Shown: piece by piece, positions 11,685-21,070 of the stretch
Layout: each line of letters starts with the position of its first letter
Position numbering within the stretch: the first letter of the stretch is position 1
Assembly (NCBI GenBank): GCA_028753945.1
Contig: JAPNXP010000002.1
Coordinates: 1,612,001-1,676,000, forward strand
Reading direction: 5' to 3'
Length of the DNA stretch: 64,000 nucleotides
From: Hexactinellida sp. DTS-2022
Lineage: Eukaryota; Porifera; Hexactinellida
Notes under the pieces: generated by a model
Databases searched by the model: none
Told to the model about the DNA's origin: nothing
Seen by the model: the letters and a program-made list of their open reading frames with translations, nothing else
Made by a program: the position numbers and the translations under genes

Positions 11685-12028
11685 CATGAGGACATAGCCT
11701 CCGGGTCCAAGGGAGTACCTAAGGGTTGGGAGCCCTGGGTAGGGCACTACGAAGGATCATGCCGTATATTGTGTGGTAGCTCATGTGGAAGGACACATGG
11801 ACAGTACGCTACAGGAAACTGTAGGGCAGTACGCATGGTGGTCGAGGGTTACCCTCCTGATGAGTCCCTGGAATGGGACGAAACCATACACATAACATCT
11901 TTATGAGTTGGGGTCATATAGAGGGTCTAGTCGTCATACTATGGCGTGGCATGGCCTCATCTCATAACACACTTAAATTCACTCCAGCAATTCAGTAAGG
12001 GACCGATCTGAAATTATTTTCTACTTTT
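11685..12028 (+). other. GC-rich structured island at helentron 3' end
   Basis: Sharp compositional change: 11,690-11,885 is much richer in G+C than the surrounding element. Hairpins visible: CATGTG/CACATG at 11,782-11,799, and CTACAG/CTGTAG at 11,809-11,824 closed by a GAAA (GNRA-type) tetraloop. These lead directly into the hammerhead-like motif. The island could be the helentron's own terminal structure or a separate small element (SINE or retrozyme-like) carried by it; I see no second copy in the window. Confidence 0.55.
11835..11890 (+). ncRNA. Hammerhead ribozyme-like motif
   Basis: All core elements occur in correct order and spacing. GTC at 11,841-11,843 is the predicted cleavage triplet (after C11843). 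Stem I is GAGGG/CCCTC with a 3-nt loop (11,844-11,856). The conserved CTGATGA is 11,857-11,863. Stem II is GTCCC/GGGAC with a 6-nt loop (11,864-11,879). The conserved GAAA is 11,880-11,883. Stem III is open-ended and short: G11841-C11884, G11840-C11885, T11839-A11886 and a G/T wobble. That is a type III topology with minimal loops. It lies on the transposase coding strand, ~680 nt after the stop codon. Core and stems are seen; self-cleavage is inferred. The weak point is the 4-bp stem III. Confidence 0.75.
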
Positions 12029-12431
12029 CTATTCAACTTTCGATAATTATATTGATTTAACTAATAAATTCCAGCTGGCTTCTATTTAATACTAGTATTA
12101 CTATACAATGGCTCAACCAACCATGGATAACATTGCTAAAATAATAAGTTAACTAATAATATAACTTATTATCAATACATAATGAATGAGTGGCATTAAA
12201 CTTAAGATGGTTTATGATAGAAATTAACTTGAAATTTATCTACCGTTCCTTGTGACTCCGACCAATTAACAAATGGTTCTTCACAACTTGGGCGTTGATG
12301 ACTTGGCGAAAAAAAATACAAAATTGCAGCCTGCGCCGACAGCATGTTCCTTTGGAGGCACTATCAATAAACAACACAAAAATATAGTGCCACCAAAGGA
12401 ACATGAGTCGGCACAGGCTGCAATTTTGTAT
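12029..12431 (+). repeat. Hairpin-array unit resumes, with hairpin copy 3
   Basis: Remainder of the interrupted unit (body 12,029-12,306), then a hairpin at 12,307-12,431. The body matches the end of the unit at 545-1,390, including CCAGCTGGCTTCTATTTAAT and the GATGGTTTATGATAGAAA segment. Confidence 0.85.
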
Positions 12432-12437
12432 TTTTTT

Positions 12438-12756
12438 TTTACTGTGCCGACTATACTATAGAATAGTGGCCCAGTATTGGAATCACTGCCTTTATTATTA
12501 TTATTATTATTATTACTGTGCCGACTATACTATAGTATAGTGGCCCAGTATTGGAATCACTGCCTTTATTACTGTGCCGACTATACTATAGTATAGTGGC
12601 CCAGTTCTAATCTTACTGCCTTTATTGTATATTATTATTACTGTGCCGACTATACTATAGTATAGTGGCCCAGTTCTAATCTCACTGCCTTTATTACTGT
12701 GCCGACTATACTATAGTATAGTGGCCCAGTATTGGTCTTAGTGCTTTGGTTTGTTT
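12438..12756 (+). repeat. Palindromic minisatellite, second block
   Basis: Five units of the palindrome found at 1-535, starting directly after the hairpin T-run. A TTA microsatellite lies inside one spacer (12,494-12,515). The first palindrome has a point change (TATAGAATAG). The block ends in ATTGGTCTTAGTGCTTTGG, which also follows the single palindrome at 14,503. Confidence 0.93.
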
Positions 12757-13697
12757 TTTTTTTTCTCCGTGTCGCCTCCCCAGGCTAAACCATAAGTGCT
12801 AGAGCTCTGAGATTTTCAGGGTAGGTGTCTGGTTATTGATTAATGTGCACTTCGTGGCCTGATTTTTCAATTTCGACTTGGGAAAATTTTTAACGGGACT
12901 TTTAAGCTTTTTTTGTCCCATAAGAAAATAAAAGCAATAACAAGAAAAAAATTCAAATCATTAGCTTCAGAAAAGTATTTTGGAACTGATAGCTCTTCAC
13001 GATTTGTTAAATTCGTCCTCACTTTCCCGATAATTAGGCTCAAAGTTGCCACAATTCACCCTTAACTTTCTAAAATCGTAAATTCATTAATATTCAATTA
13101 TGCAATTATTTCGTGGTTTCGATGAAGATCTACTATTTATGAATAATTCAATTGATTCAGTGTTATTTCGATTCAAGTTATTGTTGATATAATAATCACA
13201 ATAAAGAATTCTAGTATATATGAATAATTAATTTACATTCAATAGCTATTACTATACAAATCAATTTCTGATATCATAGATAGTTACAATAAAGTATTAT
13301 ATTGTAAATGAATAATTCAATTTGATTCAATAGCTACTACTATATAAATCGATTTCTAATACAAATAGTTGTATTAAAGTTTTCTCCTATTTTAAAATTC
13401 AATTCCACTCAACAGTTATTCAATTTCAGAACGATTTCTGTTATTAAAACAATGGATTAATGAGATGGAATATCTATTTGTATAAATATTTGTCTATGTG
13501 TGTGCTTGGTGCCCGAAATGTATTAGAGTATAAGGGGGGTTTTATAACGCATTAATAATGGAAATATAAACTTAATCCCATATGTAATTCAAAGTAAGCG
13601 AGTATGCTGATTTCAATTTTAAAACGATGACTGATATACAAACAATGGATTAATGAATTGGAATATCTATTAAATGACTATTCGTCTGTGTGCGTGT

Positions 13698-13909
13698 CAG
13701 TGGCGTAGGGAGGGGGGGGGGATCCTGAGGTTACTGTCTGTTAATTATCATGTTTATTATTATATAATAAACATTTGTTAATGGGTAGAGATTACTGCAA
13801 TAGAGTTTCTCGTACCGAAAATCGCTGGGGGCGATGCCCCCAAACCCTGTTACTGGCTCGCTTCACTCGCTCAGGACCCCCCCAATACAAAACCCTGGCT
13901 ACGCCCCTG
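13698..13909 (+). mobile_element. hAT-like MITE, 8-bp TSD GTGCGTGT
   Basis: 212 bp. Ends CAGTGGCGTAGGGAGG and CTGGCTACGCCCCTG, flanked by perfect GTGCGTGT at 13,690 and 13,910. The paralogous body at ~15,497 has the unoccupied site with a single GTGCGTGT, which confirms insertion. No coding capacity. Confidence 0.92.
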
Positions 13910-14081
13910 GTGCGTGTTTGGTGCCCGAATTGTATTAGAGTGATAGGGGGGTCTAAAACGCATGTATAATGAAAATATAAACTTAAACTCAAGATGGTTT
14001 AAGATAGAAAGAAGCATGAAATTTATCAAACGTTCCTTTGTCCCGTAACAAATTGATAAATGGGTGTAAACACCATGTGAC

Positions 14082-14350
14082 CAGGGGCGGATCCAGGGGG
14101 CCTGTGCCCACCCTTCAAAAATGAAATTGACTGAAATTTAGCTGAAATTGACAAAATAATTAAGAAACTTCAGCCTCAAGTTTGAATTATGGCTCATTAT
14201 AAAGAAATTAGCGTTTAAAATGACTTCTGAGTGTATATAACCCAAAGAAAATCTGGGGGGTTACCCCCCATACCCCCTTATAAGTTGCTCACTACGCTCG
14301 CATTATTTCTTGAGCCCCCCCCCTTTTCAACATGTCTGGATCTGCCACTG
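14082..14350 (+). mobile_element. hAT-like MITE with 5-bp TSD GTGAC
   Basis: 269 bp. Ends CAGGGGCGGATCCAG and CTGGATCTGCCACTG, flanked by GTGAC on both sides (14,077-14,081 and 14,351-14,355). The related unit at ~15,835-15,855 lacks the insertion. An 8-bp duplication does not fit. Interior has G- and C-runs but no open frame of note. Confidence 0.85.
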
Positions 14351-14369
14351 GTGACGTTCAAGACATGGC

Positions 14370-14553
14370 GAAAAAAATCCAAAATTGCAGCCTGTGTCGA
14401 CAGCATGTTCCATTGGAGGCACTATAAATAAACCACCACCAAAATATAGTGCCACAAAAGGAACATGCGTCGGCACAGCTGCAATTTTGGATTTTTTTTT
14501 TACTGTGCCGACTATACTATAGTATAGTGGCCCAGTATTGGTCTTAGTGCTTT
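14370..14553 (+). repeat. Hairpin copy 4 plus one minisatellite unit
   Basis: Hairpin at 14,370-14,493 (loop sequence with ACCACCACC), T-run, then a single palindromic minisatellite unit at 14,503-14,540. Direct contact of the two palindromic families is repeated at 12,431/12,438. Confidence 0.88.
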
Positions 14554-15858
14554 GGTTTGTTTTTTGTTTTTTTTCTCCGTGTCGCCTCCCCAGGCTAAAC
14601 CATAAGTGCTAGAGCTCTGAGATTTTCAGAATAGGTGTCTGGTTGTTGATTAATGTGCACTTCGTGGCCTGATTTTTCAATTTCGACTTGTGAAATCTTT
14701 TAACGGGACTTTTAGCTTTTTTTGTCCCAAAGAGAAATAAATGCAATAACAAGAAAATTTTTAGAATCATTAGTATCAGAAAAGTATTTTGCAACTGATA
14801 GCTCTTCACGATTTTTTTAATCCGTCCTCATTTTCCTGAGAATTAGGCTCAAAGTTGCCACAATTGACCCTTAACTTTCTAAAATCGTAAATTCATTAAT
14901 ATTCAATTATGCAATTATTTCGTGGTTTCGATGAATAACTACTATTTAATATTTATGAATAATTCAATTAGATTCAGTGTTATTTCGATTCAAGTTATTG
15001 TTGATATTATAATCACAATAAAGAATTCTAGTATATATGAATAACTAATTTACATTCAATAGCTATTACTATACAAATCTATTTCTGATATCATAGTTAC
15101 AATAATTTATTCTATTTATATGAATAATTCAATTTGATTCATTAGTATATATATCGATTTCTAATACAATAGTTGTATTAAAGTTTTCTCCTATATGAAA
15201 ATTCAATTTCACTCAACAGTTATTCAATTTAAGAACGATTTCTGATATTCAAACAATGGATTAATGAGATGGGATATCTATTTGTATAAATATTTGTCTA
15301 TTTGTGTGCTTGGTGCCCGAAATGTATTAGAGTGTAAGGGGGGGGGTTTATAAAGCATTTACGTATAATGGAAATATAAACTTAATCCCATATGTCATTC
15401 AAAGTAAGAAAGTATGCTGATTTCAATTTTAAAACGATGACTGATATACAAACAATGGATTAATGAAATGGAATATCTATTAAATGACTATTCGTCTGTG
15501 TGCGTGTTTGGTGGTCGAATTGTATTAGAGTGATAGGGGGTTATAATAGGAATATAAACTAGATCCCTTTTGTCATTCTAAGTAAACAAGTATGCTGATT
15601 TCCAATTTTAAACAGTATATTAATATTCAATGGATTAAAGCAAATTAAATTAAATTGGAAATTTGTTTACTTAACTCAACTCAACTCACATTGCTAAAAT
15701 AATTAACTATTTATATCATTTATTATCTATACATAATGAATGAATGGCATTAAACCCAAGATGGTTCAAGATAGAAATAATTTAAAATCAACAATGGTTC
15801 CTTTGTCCCGTACAACTTGTTAAATGAGACTAAACACTATGAGGTGTTCATGACATGG
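14554..15858 (+). repeat. Hairpin-array unit with body type B, copy 2
   Basis: Second copy of the CTCCGTGTCGCC body, clearly homologous to 12,757-14,369 but without its two hAT insertions. It supplies the empty sites for them. No genes. Confidence 0.88.
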
Positions 15859-17411
15859 CGAAAAAAATCCAAAATTGCAGCTGTGCCACAAGCGTGTTCC
15901 TTTGGAGGCACTATCAATAAACCACCACCAAAATATAGTGCCACAAAAGGAACATGCGTCGGCACAGCTGCAATTTTGGATTTTTTTTTTTTTTTTTTTT
16001 CTCCGTAGACGGTGCCCTGGCCAGAGCTTTATAGTTGATGGGCTGAAACTAGGCATGTAGGTGCGATGGGACCGTCTAATTTGCACCTGGGGTTACGATT
16101 TTTAATTAACACATTTTGGACACATCTTTAACACCTTTCAAAATTTGTCTGGTCCATAACTCAAAATATGTTTTACTAAACCCCCAAATTTTATTTCATA
16201 TTTGGATTCATCTTAAAATTTTGCGTCTGTTGGGAGAAGAAAACTTTTAAAAATTGGTTTAATTTTTGCCATAAATTGGGGTTGAAATTTCTTTGTTTAC
16301 TCACACTTCAATTTCTGTAAAAGTGTTAAATCTAATTCCATTGTTTTAACTTGTAATAATTATATTGATTTAACTTGTTAAATCTTACTCTATTGATTCA
16401 ACTTGCGATAATTAAATTGATTCAACTTATAAATTCCAGCTGGCTTCTATTTAATTGTAGCATTACTATACAATGGATTAAATTAAATTAATTTATATAA
16501 GGAATTTGTTGACTTTACTCAACTCACCGTGGATAACATTGCTAAAATATATAACTAATAATTTAATTTATTATCAATAAGTAATGAATGAATGGCATTA
16601 AACTAAAGATGGTTTATGATAGAACCGTTAAGATTTTACATTCCACAACGACAGATTAAGTAATTATATTTATTTCGGCGAGAATATTCTTGCACAATTA
16701 ATGTACTGACGTAATTTATTATAATTTATTCCTTTTGTATTTAACTTAAGAAGTTTCCAATTGGATTAGTGGGGTTATCGAGTGCGTGGAATTCAAATAT
16801 GATAGTGAAATTCGATTTAAATTAATAATAAGTGCAAATAATTGAACTTTATTTATTTTGCTGTACATAATAATGGTGTTAAATTATTAATAAATTAATT
16901 AAATATTTATACTAATTAGCTAAATTTCATTAATCTCAGAGATGATACAAGATTAAACAAACTTTCAATTTATCAATTGGTCCTTATGCCAGGTACCACC
17001 TATACAAGTGGGTCTTGACACCTTGAGGTGATGATGACATCGTCAAAAAAATGTATTTTTACAATTTTGTGAATTAAATAATTTGCATTGGTTGGTTGGA
17101 GTTGGGTGAATACCCAACACGCACTTTAAAAATGCTGAGTCATCACAGATTATATTCTACTGAAACCTGAATATCTCTCAAATGCAGTGAGCTAAATTGA
17201 AACTTCCACCACTCTAAGGGTCGTTGCCTACTGAAACACCTTTCAGAAATAATTTAACACCTTCATAGTGATGATGACTAGGCAAAAAAAATCCAAAATT
17301 GCAGCTTGTGCCGACAGCATGTTCCTTTGGAGGCACTATCAATAAACAACCAACAAAATATAGTGCCACCAAAGGAACATGCGTCGGCACAGGGTGCAAT
17401 TTTGGATTTTT
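15859..17411 (+). repeat. Hairpin copy 5, body A unit, hairpin copy 6
   Basis: Hairpin 15,859-15,990 (left arm CAGCTGTGCCACAAGCGTG, partly decayed). Then a CTCCGTAGACGG body from 15,999 that switches at ~16,625 to the CCGTTAAGATTTTACAT variant, also seen at 2,023. Then hairpin 17,284-17,411. Confidence 0.88.
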
Positions 17412-19690
17412 ATTCTTTCTCCGTAGACGGTGCCCTGGGCACACCTTTATACATTTAGTGCTGAAACTTGGCATGTAGGTGTGGATTGACCGTCTAATTT
17501 GCACCTGGGGTTACGATTTTTGATCAAATAATTTTAACACCTATTTAAACTAATTATGGCTCATAACTTTAAATAATTAATATTGAGCTTGATAAATTTT
17601 ACATGTACGGATAGAGAATTAAATTCTACACCTTTTGGCAAATCACAAATGTTCAATTTGGACTAGGTTTGTGCCTTAATTGGGGTACCATTCTCCTGTG
17701 TTTCCTCACACTTCAGATTCAGTAAACTGTTAAATCTAATTCTATTGTTTCAACTTGTAATAATTATATTGAATCTAATTCTATTGTTTCAACTTGTAAT
17801 AATTATATTGATTTAACTTGTTAAATCTTACTCTATTGATTCAACTCGCGATAATTATATTGATTTAACTTAGAAATTGCAGCTGGCTTCCATTTAATTG
17901 TAGTATTACTATACAATGGATTAAATAAATATAACTATATAAGGAATTTATTGACTTAACTCACTCACCGTGGATAACATTGCTAAAATAAATAACTAAT
18001 AATATAATTTATTATCAATACATAATGAATTAATGGCATTAAACTCAAGATGGTTTATGATAGAAACAAACTTTCAATTTATCAATTGGTCCTCATGCCA
18101 CGTACCACCTATACAAGTGGGTCTTGACACCTTGAGGTGATGATGACATCGTTAAAAAAATGTGTTTTTACAATTTTGTTAATTCGATATTTAAAATGGG
18201 TTAGTTGAAGTTGGGTGATGACCCAACACTCACATAAAAAATGCTGAGTCATCAGCTATTATATTCTACTCAAACTTGAATATCTCTAAAATGAAGTAAA
18301 CTAAATGGAAACTTCCACCACTCTAAGGGTCGATGCCTTGTGTAACACCTTTTTGAAATAATCTGACACCTTCATAGTGATGATGACATGGCGGAAAAAA
18401 AAAACCAAAATTGCAGCCTGCGCCGACAGCATGTTCCTTTGGAGGCACTATCTATAAACCACCAACAAAATATAGTGCCACCAAAGGAACATGCGTCGGC
18501 ACAGGCTGCAATTTTGGATTTTTTATTATTATTTTTATTCTTATTTTTATTTCTCCGTAGCAGATGCCCTGGCCACACCCGTAGATCAATTTGAAGTTTG
18601 GTTCTGTCATAAACCATCCAGACAAATTTTGAAAGGTGTTAAAGATGTGTCAAAAATTTCTTAATAAAAATTCGTAACCCCAGGTGAAAATTAGACGGTC
18701 CCTCCGCAACTACATGCCAAGTTTCAGCCCTCAATGTATAGTTCCTTAGACTCGGACCAAATAACAAATGCTTCTTCACACCTTGGGCGTTGATGACTTG
18801 CAAGATATTGTGCCACCAAAGGAACATGCGTCGGCACAGGCTGCAATTTTGGATTTTATTTTTCTCCGTAGCAGGTGCCCTGGCCACACCTGTATACATT
18901 GAGTGCTGAAACTTGGCATGTAGTTGCGGAGTGACCGTCTAATTTGCAACTGGGGTTACGATTTTTTATCAAATGATTACAACACCTATTTATACTAATT
19001 ATGGCTCATAACATGAAATAATTAATATTGAGCTTGATAAATTTACATGTACGGATAGAGAATTAAATTCTACACCTTTTCACAGTGCACGAATTTTTAA
19101 ATTGGGTTTGGTTAGTGCCACAATAGAGTTGCAAGTTTCCTTTGTTTACTAACACTTCAGTTCCATTGAAAGTGTTAAATCTAATTCTATTGTTTCAACT
19201 TGTAATAATTATATTTGATTTGACTTGTTAAATCTTATTCTATTGTTTCAACTTGCGATAAATAAATTGATTTATCTAATAAATTCCAGCTGGGTTCTAT
19301 TTAATTATAGTATTATTATACAATGGATTAAATAAAATATAATAATATAAGGAATTTGTTGACTCAACTCAAATCACCGTGGATAACATTGCTAATTTAA
19401 TTAAACATTATATTATAATTTATTATCAATACATATGGCATTAAACTCAAGATGGTTTATGATAGAAACAAACTTCAAATTTATCTACCGTTCCTTGTGA
19501 CTCGGACCAATTAACAAAAGGTTCTTGACGCCTTGAGGCGTTGATGACTTGGCGAAAAAAATCCAAAATTGCAGCCTGTGTCGACAGCATGTTCCTTTGG
19601 AGGCACTATCAATAAACAACCAACAAAATATAGTGCCACCAAAGGAACATGCGTCGGCACAGGCTGCAATTTTGGATTTTTTTATTCTAA
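17412..19690 (+). repeat. Hairpin-array units with copies 7 and 8
   Basis: Unit from 17,417, hairpin 18,395-18,523. Then a truncated piece (18,551-18,800) whose interior 18,630-18,730 runs in reverse orientation, then a right-arm-only hairpin remnant at 18,806-18,857. Then a further unit and hairpin 19,553-19,682. The body near 18,880-19,150 is a third variant with CTGTATACATTGAGTGCTGA at its start. The array ends at ~19,690. Confidence 0.85.
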
Positions 19691-19710
19691 TTTCTAGATA
19701 CAGACTATCA

Positions 19711-19855
19711 CAGCGAACCCCTACCTTTTTCAACCGTTGACCCCCTTTAGCAAATACCAAACGTTCTAGGGACCCCGTACCATTGCCCGTAATTCAAATT
19801 TAGAGATCTTGTCGACCCCCTACTTCCATCCGTGGACCCAATTTCAGAACCGCTG
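19711..19855 (+). mobile_element. hAT-like MITE, imperfect TSD
   Basis: 145 bp between CAGCGAACCCC and GAACCGCTG, a TIR style common in hAT elements. Flanks GACTATCA and CCCTATCA match at 6 of 8 positions, so this is an older insertion than those with perfect duplications. Confidence 0.6.
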
Positions 19856-21060
19856 CCCTATCAGATGTTTGTTAAGTGAAGAGTTCCTCTGACGAATTCT
19901 ACTGCAAATACAAGTTTAACTCCTAATCCCATTACTTTACAGAGAGACTCTATATTGTTGTTTAATGTTACACTTAGCTCATTGTGTCTTGTATATTTAT
20001 TTCATTAATTAATTAACTATGGTAGTGTTAGTTCAAATCTTCACTAAATACTATTAGGGATTTAATTAATATCAGAAGGGGAACAAAATATAAGAAAACC
20101 TAAGAAATATGCATCAACAATGTAACCTGACTGTAAACAATGACAAATTTTATTACACATAATGTATTAGGTATATTATCGAATAATATATACTAACTCG
20201 TTTAACCAGTCCATGGTCCAAAAAAAACATGAGTGCCATTGCCTTGGTATATTAGAATGCTATGTCCTTCATTTACATTTCTTTAATTTCATTTTCTTTG
20301 TTTTACCTATGCATGTTAGAATAATCAATTAAATATAATCAATTAATTAATACAAGTACGGACAATTGTTCAAAAGATTGCATAGATTTAAAAAAAAAAT
20401 CAGATAAAAAAACATCAATACATTCGGATAAGTGGCAACATACTGAAAAACGATTCGGTCAAGTGAAGGTGCCACATTTTCGGACAAATGACAACATCAA
20501 AGTTTTACAAATGTAGCTTCCCCTTGTTAGTGGAGGTTTCCGGTTTTTCGGCCCTCACAGATCAAAACCATATTATTTCTTAAAATCCTAAACTCATTAC
20601 TTAGTAAAAAGAAAATATTAAACTAAAAGGGTTTTATCTTGAAACTGTGTTAAAATTTAAAAAAGATTTTATTACAGTGGGACAAATTATCACGTTCAAT
20701 AAACTTTATGAGTAGTATACCACATAATATAATATTCCCGTCATATTCTAAATATAAAAACTCGTTTTACATATTTGCTCAGAGGTTAGGGAGTGCAACC
20801 CCCTTTGGGGGAAGTAGGTTGTAGAACAGGCACAATCTTATTTTCTAGGGTCATAGTAACTAAAAGTCTTAATTAATTAATTAATGTTGCAGTGTATATG
20901 CACTTGTGGTGTACATGCAATGTCATGCATGTATATCACCAGTATATTAGTCCAGTCTTATGATGAGAAAACAATAGGAATGAACCTCGCACTTCCAAAA
21001 TGAATTCGACATATTCATAAATTGAAACTTTTAGCCACAGGCGTGAGTAAATTATTAAAT
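19856..21060. other. No gene recognised
   Basis: AT-rich sequence with scattered poly-A/T and a TTAATTAATTAA stretch near 20,870. It lies 3' of the last identified ankyrin exon. Further exons of that gene could lie here, but no splice-bounded open frame continues its repeats. Confidence 0.5.
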
Positions 21061-21070
21061 TAAAACTCAC

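Larger units (their letters stand above)
3409..12028 (+). mobile_element. Helentron-type Helitron (Rep-Hel-EN-OTU)
   Basis: About 8.6-kb block that interrupts the hairpin-unit repeat. Repeat sequence stops at ~3,408 (GATAATTATATT) and resumes at ~12,029 (ATTCAACTTTCGATAATTAT). One three-exon gene fills 3,799-11,162. The domain order Rep, helicase, endonuclease, OTU is that of helentrons/Helitron2 rather than plant-type Helitrons. There are no terminal inverted repeats, as expected for rolling-circle elements. Exact ends are inferred from where the host repeat breaks and could be off by tens of bases. A ~23-bp repeat segment is present on both sides; Helitrons do not normally duplicate their target, so this may be pre-existing tandem sequence. 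Confidence 0.85.
12757..14369 (+). repeat. Hairpin-array unit with body type B, copy 1
   Basis: Starts with T-run and CTCCGTGTCGCCTCCCC. The body has no visible similarity to the CTCCGTAGACGG type, yet it ends with the same ATGGCGAAAAAAATCC junction and hairpin. It carries two hAT-like insertions (13,698-13,909 and 14,082-14,350). A duplicated internal segment with GTGCCCGAAATGTATTAGAG occurs at 13,510 and 13,920. No coding potential. Confidence 0.85.

Noticed and set aside
11690-11780. tRNA-derived SINE head
   Set aside because: Words such as GGGTCCAAGG hint at a B box, but no A box or cloverleaf could be drawn.
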